From positions 1 to 24,422 of the forward strand of contig CBDCYN010000007.1 in the NCBI GenBank assembly GCA_965224205.1: DNA of 24,422 bases, given 5' to 3'. A program made the translations under genes and the position numbers. Origin of the DNA: CBDCYN01 sp965224205 (lineage in GTDB: Bacteria > Planctomycetota > Phycisphaerae > Phycisphaerales > Phycisphaeraceae). Positions 1 to 6,978 of this stretch are shown piece by piece; position 1 is the stretch's first letter, and each line of letters starts with the position of its first letter. Under the pieces are notes generated by a model, which did not search any database, was not told the DNA's origin, and saw only the letters and a program-made list of their open reading frames with translations.

Positions 1-25
1 GGTCATGCTGCGGGAAGAAGAATGA
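1..25 (+). CDS. C-terminal tail of an upstream gene (partial; possibly pyruvate dehydrogenase E1 alpha)
   Basis: An open frame enters from the window edge and ends with residues VMLREEE and a TGA at 23-25. Too little is present for recognition. E1 alpha is suggested only because E1 beta follows about 110 bases later on the same strand and the two subunits are usually encoded side by side. The frame could equally belong to an unrelated gene. Confidence 0.3.
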
Positions 26-43
26 CCACCGCCGCCCACAGCC

Positions 44-109
44 AGCCGCGACCGTAAGGGAGCGGGTTTGATCGATCTTGCCGGAACCCGCTGCCTCACG
101 GTCGCGGCT
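44..109. repeat. REP-like palindromic repeat, copy 1
   Basis: The arms are 44-68 and 85-109, 25 nt each with two mismatches, separated by a 16-nt loop. The arm reads AGCCGCGACCGT followed by AAGGGAGCGGGTT. The same arm sequence forms a near-identical palindrome at 19893-19978 and a decayed one at 22547-22600, so this is a dispersed family rather than a chance hairpin. It lies between the upstream frame and E1 beta. It could trim or stabilise the mRNA, or act as a weak terminator. Confidence 0.8.
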
Positions 110-133
110 CGTCAGAAACTGAAAATAGAATCC

Positions 134-1123
134 ATGCCAAGACAGATCCAATACCGCGAGGCGCTACGCGAAGCGATGACCGAGGAGATGGAACGCGACG
201 AGCGCGTGTTCCTGATGGGCGAAGAGGTCGCTCAGTACAACGGGGCGTATAAGGTCAGCCAGGGGATGCTCGACCAGTTCGGCCCCCGACGCGTGGTCGA
301 TACCCCGATCAGCGAGACGGGGTTTTCCGGGCTGGGGATCGGGGCGGCGATGTATGGCCTGCGGCCGATCATTGAGTTCATGAGCTGGTCGTTCTGCTTG
401 GTAGCCGCCGATCAGATCATCAACAACGCCCCGAAGATGCTGTACATGTCCGGCGGGCAGTTCGGGGTGCCGGTTGTGTTCCGCGGCAACAACGGAGCCG
501 GCGGGCAGCTGGGGTCGACGCACTCGTGGTCGGTCGAGTCGATGTTCTCGAGCGTCCCCGGGCTGAAGATGGCGATCCCGTCGACCCCCTACGACGCCAA
601 AGGGCTTCTTAAAACCGCGATCCGTGATGAAGACCCGGTGTTCTTCTTAGAGTCCGAGCGGCTGCTGGGCTCCAAGGGCCAGGTCCCCCCGCCTCAAGAG
701 GAGTACCTTATCCCGTTTGGCCAAGCGGACATCAAACGCCCGGGCAGCGACTGCACGATCGTGGCCCTGGGCCGGCCGGTGCACTTCGCGCTCGACGCGG
801 CCGAAGAGCTAGCCAAAGAGGGGATCGACTGCGAGGTGATCGACCCTCGCACGGTCCGCCCGCTGGATATCGATACGATCGTCCACTCCGTGCGCAAAAC
901 CAGCTACCTGGTGGTGGCGGATCAGACCTGGCCGTTCGCGTCGGTCGCCGCCGAGATCGCGATGCAAGTCTACGAACGGGCGCTGGACGACCTGGACAAC
1001 CAGATCATCCGCGTCAATAGCGACGACGTGCCCGCCCCCTACAACCGCGCCCTCGAACAAGAGATGCTCCCCAACACCCGCAAGATCTGCGAAGCGGTAC
1101 GCGCGGTGACATATAACGCTTAG
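134..1123 (+). CDS. pdhB: Pyruvate dehydrogenase E1 component, beta subunit
   Basis: This is the beta subunit of the thiamine-diphosphate-dependent E1 enzyme of a 2-oxoacid dehydrogenase complex. With E1 alpha it decarboxylates pyruvate and passes the acetyl group to the lipoyl domains of E2 in the cytoplasm. The 329-residue length is normal for the family. Visible family motifs are GEEVAQYNGAYK at residues 29-40, DTPISETGFSGLGIGAAMYG at about 56-75 with the conserved Glu61, and GSTHSWS around His130. The C-terminal transketolase-like domain carries DPRTVRPLD. The frame is open back to a TTG at 68, but that TTG lies inside a dispersed palindrome and the extra residues look unlike the family, so ATG 134 is preferred. 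A branched-chain or acetoin dehydrogenase subunit is possible, though GEEVAQYNGAY fits the pyruvate type best. Confidence 0.93.
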   Translation: MPRQIQYREALREAMTEEMERDERVFLMGEEVAQYNGAYKVSQGMLDQFGPRRVVDTPISETGFSGLGIGAAMYGLRPIIEFMSWSFCLVAADQIINNAPKMLYMSGGQFGVPVVFRGNNGAGGQLGSTHSWSVESMFSSVPGLKMAIPSTPYDAKGLLKTAIRDEDPVFFLESERLLGSKGQVPPPQEEYLIPFGQADIKRPGSDCTIVALGRPVHFALDAAEELAKEGIDCEVIDPRTVRPLDIDTIVHSVRKTSYLVVADQTWPFASVAAEIAMQVYERALDDLDNQIIRVNSDDVPAPYNRALEQEMLPNTRKICEAVRAVTYNA

Positions 1124-1133
1124 CAAGAGCGAG

Positions 1134-1211
1134 ATAGACGGATTCGCGGCGCTGATCGTACCGCCATCAATTTATTTCAATCCCCAGGACGCCGCAGCCG
1201 CAGCCGTCTAT
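1134..1211. repeat. Nested inverted repeat downstream of E1 beta
   Basis: ATAGACGG at 1134-1141 is matched by its exact reverse complement at 1204-1211. Inside it GCGGCG at 1146-1151 pairs with CGCCGC at 1190-1195. The result is a long two-part stem beginning 10 bases after the E1 beta stop. There is no clean T-run after it. It may be a 3' mRNA stabiliser or a Rho-type end. Confidence 0.4.
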
Positions 1212-1228
1212 ACTTAGCAAGCCATTAC

Positions 1229-1247
1229 ATAAGAAATGATTTCTTAT
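1229..1247. promoter_or_regulatory. Perfect AT-rich dyad upstream of the PEP-CTERM gene
   Basis: ATAAGAAA and its exact complement TTTCTTAT flank a 3-base centre, 54 bases before the likely start codon at 1301. The size and symmetry fit a dimeric repressor site. A short transcript-end hairpin is the alternative. No regulator is identified. Confidence 0.35.
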
Positions 1248-1300
1248 ATCAATTGATGGCGCTGCGTAGGCGCCCTGATCCATGAATGAAGGGAGTTGAG

Positions 1301-2074
1301 ATGCATATGCGTTATTCTGTGATCCGTCACGTCATCGCTGGGTCGGTCGCTGTGGCGGGAGTTGGCCTGGTGTGCGGCCAAGCCTCGGGCGAATTTGTGG
1401 TCGATACGTTTGAAGAAGGCCCGATCAACCCGCCGTTAGGCTCCATCGTTCAGGATCAGGACGACACCTCGGGTGTGCGTGACGAGCAGACGGGGCTCGA
1501 TCCTGCCGGCGCCATCGGCGGCGTGCGCGCGGTGGAGATCGGTCTTTTCCGCGGATCCCAATCCCAGATCAGCGCGGCGCTGCAACCCGATTCACCGCAC
1601 GTCGTCGACGATGGGGTCGAATTCGTGGTCGGTCCCGGTTCCAGCGGGTTCTTCTTTCTCGATTACGAAAAGGCTAGTGGCGAGGACCTGGCCGACCTCC
1701 GGGCCAACGGCGAGAGCCGCTTCGTGGTCACTTTTGCCGAGGCGCCCGCGCAGGGGGAGCTGACGGTGAGCATACGTGGCGACTTCCCCCAAGCCGGTAA
1801 CCAGGGCGTGTCTCTGAACCCGATCCCGATCGTAGGCCCGGGGCAGTACACCATCCCGTACGACGAGATCGTCGGCGAGTTTTCCCTCGAACCGTTCGAC
1901 TTCACGTTCGTGCGCGAGCTGACGTTTATCGTTCTCTCCGGCGACGCGCCGCTCGACAGCGCGTTGACGTATACGATCTCTGATATCCGCGCGGTCCCGG
2001 AACCGGCTACAGCCGTGACCCTGTTGGGCGCTAGCCTAATCGGACTTGCGCCACGCCGTCAGCGGTTCACTTAA
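1301..2074 (+). CDS. PEP-CTERM sorted exported protein, function unknown
   Basis: This 257-residue exported protein has a basic N-terminus and a hydrophobic signal segment (about residues 6-30, ending near GQASG). Its C-terminus is the classic PEP-CTERM tail: VPEPATA, then a hydrophobic helix (VTLLGASLIGLA), then the basic end RRQR. Such tails direct proteins to exosortase, which anchors or processes them at the cell surface. The middle is acidic and Gly/Pro-rich with no recognised catalytic domain, typical of secreted planctomycete beta-sandwich proteins. Three in-frame ATGs occur (1286, 1301, 1307). GGGAG at 1291-1295 sits five bases before ATG 1301, so that start is preferred. The gene appears monocistronic. 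Confidence 0.85.
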   Translation: MHMRYSVIRHVIAGSVAVAGVGLVCGQASGEFVVDTFEEGPINPPLGSIVQDQDDTSGVRDEQTGLDPAGAIGGVRAVEIGLFRGSQSQISAALQPDSPHVVDDGVEFVVGPGSSGFFFLDYEKASGEDLADLRANGESRFVVTFAEAPAQGELTVSIRGDFPQAGNQGVSLNPIPIVGPGQYTIPYDEIVGEFSLEPFDFTFVRELTFIVLSGDAPLDSALTYTISDIRAVPEPATAVTLLGASLIGLAPRRQRFT

Positions 2075-3055
2075 CTGAGTTGCACTGTGGTGAACCTTAC
2101 CTATCGGCCGGAACACGGCGCGCGTGGTCTGAGGGTCCTGCTGCCAAGATAAACACCCACGGGAAGACGGGTCTTGGCGTAGCGCAAGCCACGCTCCGCG
2201 ACGAAACGCCCAGCAACCAGCGTTTTATCGGCGCAAGATGATGGGGACCATGGTGTATCTATCTGTAGAGCATCAGGGATTCTTTTTAATCATTGTGAGT
2301 CCGATCACTAGGCTATCGTCAAAGCCAAGATCGCTTTGAATCCAGATACTCGAGGTGATGGGAGGGCGGCGTCCCGCCCCGTCGGCAGCCACGTCGTCAT
2401 GGGCTTGTCCCTACTACGTGGCAACGCGATCAGCGGCGGTGAGGATAAGAAACGTGACGGCGGATCACGTCGTTTCGTCGTCAGCGGTTCGTGCTAATCG
2501 ATCCTTAGGCAGATCAAAAAGCCTAATTAGATGGTCGTAAAATAGTTAAATATTTAGAGTAATGACGAAAATGCGTGATAATCTGACGAATTCAACTAGA
2601 AAAATGTTACCCGGGTCGTATAGTAAGGTAGATTGGACGGGCAAAGAAGTCGACGCATTTCGTTTCATTCCATGGATTGGGCGCGAGGTTCGAGTCCTTG
2701 GATGCCATGGCACGTTAGACGACACTATATACCTCCAGGTCAACACTTGGAGGGCGCTAGAGACGCGATATGTTGCCTGAGGGCAACATCTGGTCTTACC
2801 GGGATATCCGGGTGGGGCAAAGTGTCTGCATGTGTGCAATTCGCGCGATCCGGTAAGTTAGAAAATATAGTAGGTTTATAAAAAAATTTTGGAATAATTC
2901 TAAAAAAATGAACTCCCGGCTAGGTTTTTGAGGTAAACTAATTGGGTGGATAGGCTTGATTGTCACCCTTTGGGTAATAATACCCTGATCAGGGTTGTCG
3001 GCTAAGGGGGTCAGCGGACGGACGGTCGGGCCGCAAGAAACTATGGAAAGGTAGG
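2075..3055. other. Long intergenic region, no convincing gene; AT-rich hairpin-bearing segment
   Basis: The first ~450 bases are ordinary GC-rich sequence with only low-complexity frames. From about 2500 to 2940 the composition becomes AT-rich, unlike the surroundings. This part holds short hairpins, notably TGTTGCC-TGAG-GGCAACA at 2770-2787 and the palindrome GGATATCC. A 72-codon frame at 2562-2780 has a fairly natural residue composition but no good ribosome site and no family I recognise. GGTTCGAGTCC near 2690 resembles a tRNA T-arm, but no matching acceptor or anticodon stem exists. I cannot name the region. Confidence 0.5.
2956..2995 (+). promoter_or_regulatory. Candidate promoter overlapped by a perfect palindrome, upstream of the sigma factor
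   Basis: TTGATT (2956-2961) and TAATAC (2978-2983), 16 bases apart, resemble -35 and -10 boxes. A perfect 14-bp palindrome, ACCCTGATCAGGGT, covers 2982-2995 at the predicted start of transcription. Two further short dyads share the ACCC/GGGT unit (ACCC-TTT-GGGT and GGGTA-ATAA-TACCC). This is the arrangement expected of an operator. The regulator is unknown and promoter activity is inferred. Confidence 0.45.
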
Positions 3056-3062
3056 GTCTGTT

Positions 3063-4055
3063 ATGTCACGTATGTGGAATCACCGACACTCGCCGTTGCA
3101 GCAGGTGCGTCGCAAACAGAGCGTTGCCCTGGTCAAAGGTTCGTTGCGTCAGTTAAGCTTCCGTGACGAGGCAACGTTGCGTCAGATCCTCAGAGAAAAA
3201 TACGACCACGTTCACGATGAGTTGTTCGATCAGCGCGACGCCGAGCAGAAGCTTTTCGCGGAGTCCAACCACATCCGCCGCCCTGATGTCAGCTGGTACC
3301 GCCCGGTGATGGAGAACCCCTCCGAAACGACCCGCGCCAAAAACGTCGGCACGCTGCTGCTGACCGCTAGCGAAGAGAGGACGCTGTTCCACCAGTTCAA
3401 CTACTGCCGCTACCGGGTCGTCGAGCTCAAACAAGAGATCGGTCACGAACCGATCACCCCTCAGCTGGCATTGGAGGTCCTCTCCTGGCACCGCCGCGCC
3501 GAGCGCTTCCGCGAGCAGATCGTCCAGACTAACCTCGCCCTGGTCCTGGCGATGGCCAAGCGCACGCGTATGACTGAGATGGACTTCGCCGACCTGGTCA
3601 GCGAAGGGAACATGGCGCTGCTTCGTGCGGTCAACAAGTTCGACGTCTCCCGCGGGTTTAAGTTCTCGACCTACGCCTGCCGGGCGATCCTTAAGGCGTT
3701 TAGCCGCATGGGGGTCTCGGCCAGCAAGTACCGCCAGCTGTTCCCCACCGACTTCGACCCCAAACTTGAGCGGTCGGACTTCATGGAGTCCAAACGGGCC
3801 CAGCACGAGGACGACTGCGTCGACGAGGTGCGCGTGATCATGACCGAGAACCGCGCCGATCTAAGCGACATCGAGCAGTCGGTCATCGAGCACCGGTTCG
3901 CTCTGGGCCGCGGCCGCCAGCAGCCTGGCGAAAGGCCTTTAACCCTCGAGCAGGTGGGCAAGATCATCGGCGTGACTAAAGAACGGGTCCGCCAGATCCA
4001 AAACAAAGCCCTAGACAAAATCCGCCAGAAGCTTGAGTCCGACTACTTGTCGTAA
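3063..4055 (+). CDS. Sigma-70 family RNA polymerase sigma factor
   Basis: A 330-residue sigma factor of the RpoD/SigB-like type, not ECF. Residues ~98-125 (TASEERTLFHQFNYCRYR) resemble region 1.2. Residues ~157-215 form region 2, with NLALVLAMAKR, DFADLVSEGNMALLRAVNKFD and the -10-binding stretch GFKFSTYACRAILKAFSR. Residues ~296-326 are region 4, with the helix-turn-helix TLEQVGKIIGVTKERVRQIQ. The connecting region 3 is short and diverged. The first ~95 residues are charged and not recognised. GAAAGG lies upstream of ATG 3063 at usable spacing. It has its own candidate promoter/operator at 2956-2995, so it may be an autoregulated alternative sigma factor. Its regulon cannot be read from this window. 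Confidence 0.9.
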   Translation: MSRMWNHRHSPLQQVRRKQSVALVKGSLRQLSFRDEATLRQILREKYDHVHDELFDQRDAEQKLFAESNHIRRPDVSWYRPVMENPSETTRAKNVGTLLLTASEERTLFHQFNYCRYRVVELKQEIGHEPITPQLALEVLSWHRRAERFREQIVQTNLALVLAMAKRTRMTEMDFADLVSEGNMALLRAVNKFDVSRGFKFSTYACRAILKAFSRMGVSASKYRQLFPTDFDPKLERSDFMESKRAQHEDDCVDEVRVIMTENRADLSDIEQSVIEHRFALGRGRQQPGERPLTLEQVGKIIGVTKERVRQIQNKALDKIRQKLESDYLS

Positions 4056-4220
4056 TCGACTTGCTCGCAGCGAACAGACAGTAGGTTTGTCTCTACGTAA
4101 GTCCGGGTGTGACCGAGCTTGCGGTGAATTGCTACAGAATCCGCTTCTTACGGGCGCAGGCCGTTAGGCGGGTGTTATGGACTGGAAGGAATTAGCGGTA
4201 AGCGACGGAACAAGAATGAG

Positions 4221-4622
4221 TTACCCACACATCAGCGGGGTCGCAGGCATATCCGACCACCTGCCGGTGTCGATAGCTACCCGGCGGACCTGTTCAAGCA
4301 CCCGCACCAGCACCACTACCAGACGCGACACGCGGGCATCCTCATCGTCACGGATAATCCCGTCGCCGTGGGCATCGACGAAGTTTTGCTCCAGGACCAT
4401 CCGCTGGATTGTTGGCGCTAGCTGATCAACCGGCTCGTTGTGGGATTCCTCCACCATCGCGATCAGCCCCGGCAGCAGCCAGACCGGCGGACACAAGCAA
4501 ATCCCCCCTGCCTCGTCTTGCTTGGCCTCATGCCCAGCTTGCCCGATTTCCCGCTCGACCCGCCTCCATTCTTTCTCGAATAAATTCCGTGCCATCTGCT
4601 CCAGGGAGAGGTCGGTACCCAT
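4221..4622 (-). CDS. Hypothetical protein, 133 residues
   Basis: Not recognised. The start is well supported: reading the minus strand, AGGAG lies seven bases before ATG 4622. The N-terminal third is strongly charged and probably helical (SLEQMARNLFEKEWRRVEREI). A hydrophobic segment, CLCPPVWLLPGLIAMV, follows and may be a membrane or buried helix. The rest is mixed, with DAHGDGIIRDDEDAR reminiscent of an acidic loop, though I do not claim an EF-hand. It stands alone on its strand between the sigma factor and the IS481 element. A 71-codon frame overlapping its start in another phase is judged a shadow. Confidence 0.55.
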   Translation of the reverse strand: MGTDLSLEQMARNLFEKEWRRVEREIGQAGHEAKQDEAGGICLCPPVWLLPGLIAMVEESHNEPVDQLAPTIQRMVLEQNFVDAHGDGIIRDDEDARVSRLVVVLVRVLEQVRRVAIDTGRWSDMPATPLMCG

Positions 4623-5003
4623 GACTGCACTCCTTTTTCAAGCCTCTGCCACACGAACGAAGAACTTCTCGCAGCGCCTCGCTAGATTTCAAGCCCATCA
4701 ACATCTGCCATCTGGCGCGGCGCGTGGCAAAGAAGACATCCACAGCAAATAAAAAAGACTTTGGTGTCTTTTTGTGTCTCGCTGCGATCTCGCCCTTCCG
4801 GGCTCAAGCGCCGGGTTTAGCAGCGCCTGCATAGTGCAAAATCATCGGTGGAGCGGGCTTCGGAGGAAGACTGATCGGCGAACCAGGATTCGGTGCAAAA
4901 AAGAAGAAGCCCAGGACTACCTACTAACAGATATGTTAACTTAAAAAAGTTACACAGTCAAGAGTTTATTTGGGCCTGGCACGCTTAATCAGGGCAATAC
5001 AGG
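4623..5003. other. Intergenic region between the hypothetical gene and the IS481 element
   Basis: No supported gene. The one structured element is a hairpin at 4752-4773, AAAAAGAC-loop-GTCTTTTT, whose arms give T-rich ends on both strands. It could be a weak two-way terminator. Bases 4985-4996 are the former 3' end of the small ORF split by the insertion. Confidence 0.5.
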
Positions 5004-6270
5004 TGTATTAGTTAAGACTTCATCTGACGCTTCCGTTAATCTTTGTTTCTCACAGAAGGAGACCGTCAGATGACCACCGACCAGAAGATCATTGCCAACA
5101 AAGTGGGGTTGCTCAAGCTGGCCCAGGCGCTGGGCAGCGTGTCGCAGGCGTGCAAGGTGATGGGGTATTCCCGGGATAGCTTCTACCGGTTCAAGCAGCT
5201 CTACGACCAGGGCGGGGAGTTGGCCCTTCAAGAGATCAGCCGCAAGAAGCCGATCCTGGCCAACCGCGTCGACCCCGAGATCGAGCAAGCCGTGGTCGCG
5301 TTCGCGATCGAGCAGCCCGCTTACGGGCAGGTGCGGGTGTCGAACGAACTCAAGAAGCAAGGCAAGCTCATCTCACCGGGCGGGGTGCGAAGCGTGTGGC
5401 TGCGGCATGATCTTGAGACGTTCAAGAAGCGACTCAAGGCACTCGAAGCCAAGATGGCTCAGGACCCCGACCACACCGTGCTGACCGAAGCCCAGGTCGT
5501 GGCGTTGGAAAAAGCCAAGCAAGACAAGCAGGCCCACGGTGAAATTGAAACCGAACACCCCGGCTACCTCGGGGCTCAAGACACGTATTACGTGGGCACG
5601 ATCAAGGGCGTGGGCCGGATCTATCAGCAGACGTTTATCGATACGTATACGCGGGTGGCGCACGCAAAGCTCTATGATCGCAAGAACGCCCTCGTGGCCG
5701 CGGATCTGCTCAACGACCGGGTGATCCCGTGGTACGAACAGCACGACGTGGACCTGCTACGCATCCTCACCGACCGCGGCACGGAGTACTGCGGGAATCG
5801 TGAGCACCACGAATATCAGCTGTACCTGGCGATCGAGGACATCGATCACACCAAGACCAAAGCCCGAAGCCCGCAGACCAACGGGATCTGCGAACGGCTG
5901 CACAAGACGATGCAGGACGAGTTTTATAGCATCGCGTTCCGCAAGAAGATCTACACGAGCCTCGAAGAACTCCAAGCCGACTTGGATGCGTGGCTGGTGA
6001 CGTACAATGAACAGCGACCCCACAGCGGCCGCTACTGTTACGGCAAGACCCCGATGGCGACGTTCAAGGACTCGATCCCGCTGGCCCACGCCAAGCGGCT
6101 CGATGGCTCTTCTCTAGAAGGGGTTCGGGTGAGCGAAGCGAACGAGAGCCGAGCCGAGGATCTGGGCGTCACCCAAGGCGCGATCGAGGCGCGGACGAAA
6201 GACACTCGAAGCGGCAGTCTTGCTGTTGCCAGATAACTCTCGCGTGTCAGATGAAGTGGTGGCTAGTACA
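5004..6270 (+). mobile_element. Complete IS481-family insertion sequence
   Basis: The ends are readable at base resolution. The left inverted repeat is 5004-5028, beginning TGTATTAG; the right is 6246-6270. They match at 20 of 25 positions, and both contain ACTTCATCTGAC. The element therefore has TGT...ACA termini. It is flanked directly by the 7-bp duplication ATACAGG at 4997-5003 and 6271-6277. The single transposase gene lies within. The intact frame and matching target duplication suggest a recent insertion. Confidence 0.9.
5070..6236 (+). CDS. IS481-family DDE transposase
   Basis: A 388-residue transposase that cuts and joins the ends of the surrounding element. Residues ~10-45 form a helix-turn-helix typical of the family (LLKLAQALGSVSQACKVMGYSRDSFYR). 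The integrase core follows. Likely acidic residues are Asp171 (QDTYYVG), Asp235 (LTDRGTEYCG) and Glu275 (SPQTNGICERLH), with the family's YNEQRPHSG near the end. A TTG at 5043 opens the frame, but AGAAGGAGA at 5054-5062 places the start at ATG 5070. No frameshift or internal stop is seen, so it is probably active. The last ~45 residues (after AKRLDGSS) look low in conservation. Confidence 0.93.
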   Translation: MTTDQKIIANKVGLLKLAQALGSVSQACKVMGYSRDSFYRFKQLYDQGGELALQEISRKKPILANRVDPEIEQAVVAFAIEQPAYGQVRVSNELKKQGKLISPGGVRSVWLRHDLETFKKRLKALEAKMAQDPDHTVLTEAQVVALEKAKQDKQAHGEIETEHPGYLGAQDTYYVGTIKGVGRIYQQTFIDTYTRVAHAKLYDRKNALVAADLLNDRVIPWYEQHDVDLLRILTDRGTEYCGNREHHEYQLYLAIEDIDHTKTKARSPQTNGICERLHKTMQDEFYSIAFRKKIYTSLEELQADLDAWLVTYNEQRPHSGRYCYGKTPMATFKDSIPLAHAKRLDGSSLEGVRVSEANESRAEDLGVTQGAIEARTKDTRSGSLAVAR

Positions 6271-6366
6271 ATACAGGGCATCCGCCGGGATCACCCGATC
6301 CAACGCCTGCTCAACCACCTCACGCATCCGCTGCCTCGCCGCTTCTCGTGTCGTCCGTGATGCCAT
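6271..6366 (-). pseudogene. Small ORF split by the IS481 insertion
   Basis: On the minus strand GGAGG precedes ATG 6366 by six bases and opens MASRTTREAARQRMREVVEQ, then ALDRVIPADALY. Joining the sequence across the insertion and counting the target duplication once restores 35 codons ending CPD and TAA (complement of 4985-4987). In the present sequence the frame reads nine codons into the element's right end and stops at the complement of 6247-6249. The product would be a short basic helix, with no family recognised. The strong ribosome site is the main reason to believe it was a gene. Confidence 0.4.
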
Positions 6367-6368
6367 GA

Positions 6369-6422
6369 TCAACCTCCATCTTCCACTTCGATGTTGGGGC
6401 CGACATCCTTACCGACCTTCAT
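6369..6422 (-). CDS. Possible 17-residue leader peptide
   Basis: The minus strand carries GGAGGAG immediately before ATG 6422. It opens MKVGKDVGPNIEVEDGG and a TGA two bases before the start of the next small ORF (ATG 6366). The tight spacing and separate ribosome sites suggest translational coupling of two tiny reading frames. Too short for family evidence, and it may be chance. Confidence 0.25.
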   Translation of the reverse strand: MKVGKDVGPNIEVEDGG

Positions 6423-6518
6423 ACTCCTCCTAACCTCTCGACACCCCACGGGCGATGTCATGAACCCCGCCCGCCATTCCACCCGGGGCCGAGATCTCCT
6501 ACGCTCCAGCCGACCTGC

Positions 6519-6531
6519 TATACTGTCGACA
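6519..6531 (+). promoter_or_regulatory. -10-like box directly in front of nuoA
   Basis: TATACT (6519-6524) ends seven bases before the nuoA ATG at 6532, so transcription would begin at or next to the start codon. No Shine-Dalgarno sequence is present in this gap. This pattern is typical of leaderless mRNAs. A clear -35 box is not visible. Confidence 0.4.
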
Positions 6532-6930
6532 ATGGCTACGCCCCTCGCCACGCAGACGTTTAGCCACTTCGGCCCGGTCGGGGTGTTGCTGCTGATGGCG
6601 ATCGCATTCGGGGTAGGGAACCTGATCCTCACCAGCATCATCGGCCCGGGCCGCCAGGGCAAAACCAAGGGGCTGGTGTACGAATCGGGGATGAACCCGA
6701 TCGGCTCAGCACGGCGGCGGTTCAACGTGCGGTTCTATATCGTGGCGATGACGTTCCTGGTATTCGATGTCGAAATCGTGTTCCTCTATCCCTGGGCGAC
6801 GGTCTTTGGAAGTCTATCCCCCGACAGTGACCTGGCCCCGTGGTTCCTGGGGCGGATGCTGTTCTTTATCCTCACGACCGTGATCGCATACCTCTACGCG
6901 TGGCGCAAAGGCGTGTTCCGGTACGATTGA
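6532..6930 (+). CDS. nuoA: NADH-quinone oxidoreductase subunit A
   Basis: A 132-residue membrane subunit of respiratory complex I (NDH-1), near the joint between the membrane arm and the peripheral arm. Three hydrophobic segments are visible at about residues 14-37, 68-87 and 103-122. The family signature between the first two is intact: YESGMNPIGSARRRFNVRFY at ~50-69, then FDVEIVFLYPWA with Asp79 and Glu81. The frame extends upstream, but ATG 6532 matches the family start. The next gene is convergent, so nuoA stands alone instead of heading a nuo operon. The other subunits must lie elsewhere, or this is an extra copy. Confidence 0.93.
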   Translation: MATPLATQTFSHFGPVGVLLLMAIAFGVGNLILTSIIGPGRQGKTKGLVYESGMNPIGSARRRFNVRFYIVAMTFLVFDVEIVFLYPWATVFGSLSPDSDLAPWFLGRMLFFILTTVIAYLYAWRKGVFRYD

Positions 6931-6978
6931 ATTTTTCGAATCGTGATCCGGCTCGCGGCTCGCGGTCGTGCCCTACCG

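Noticed and set aside
68..133. N-terminal extension of E1 beta from TTG 68
   Set aside because: The extension is translated from the palindromic repeat and does not resemble the family; ATG 134 gives the normal N-terminus.
2686..2710. T-arm-like GGTTCGAGTCC that could mark a tRNA or tmRNA
   Set aside because: The five T-stem pairs form, but no complementary acceptor strand, D-arm or anticodon arm is found upstream, and no tmRNA ends are visible.
2562..2780. 72-codon frame in the AT-rich region
   Set aside because: Residue composition is not absurd, but there is no good ribosome site or recognised family, and hairpins overlap its end; kept only as part of the intergenic description.
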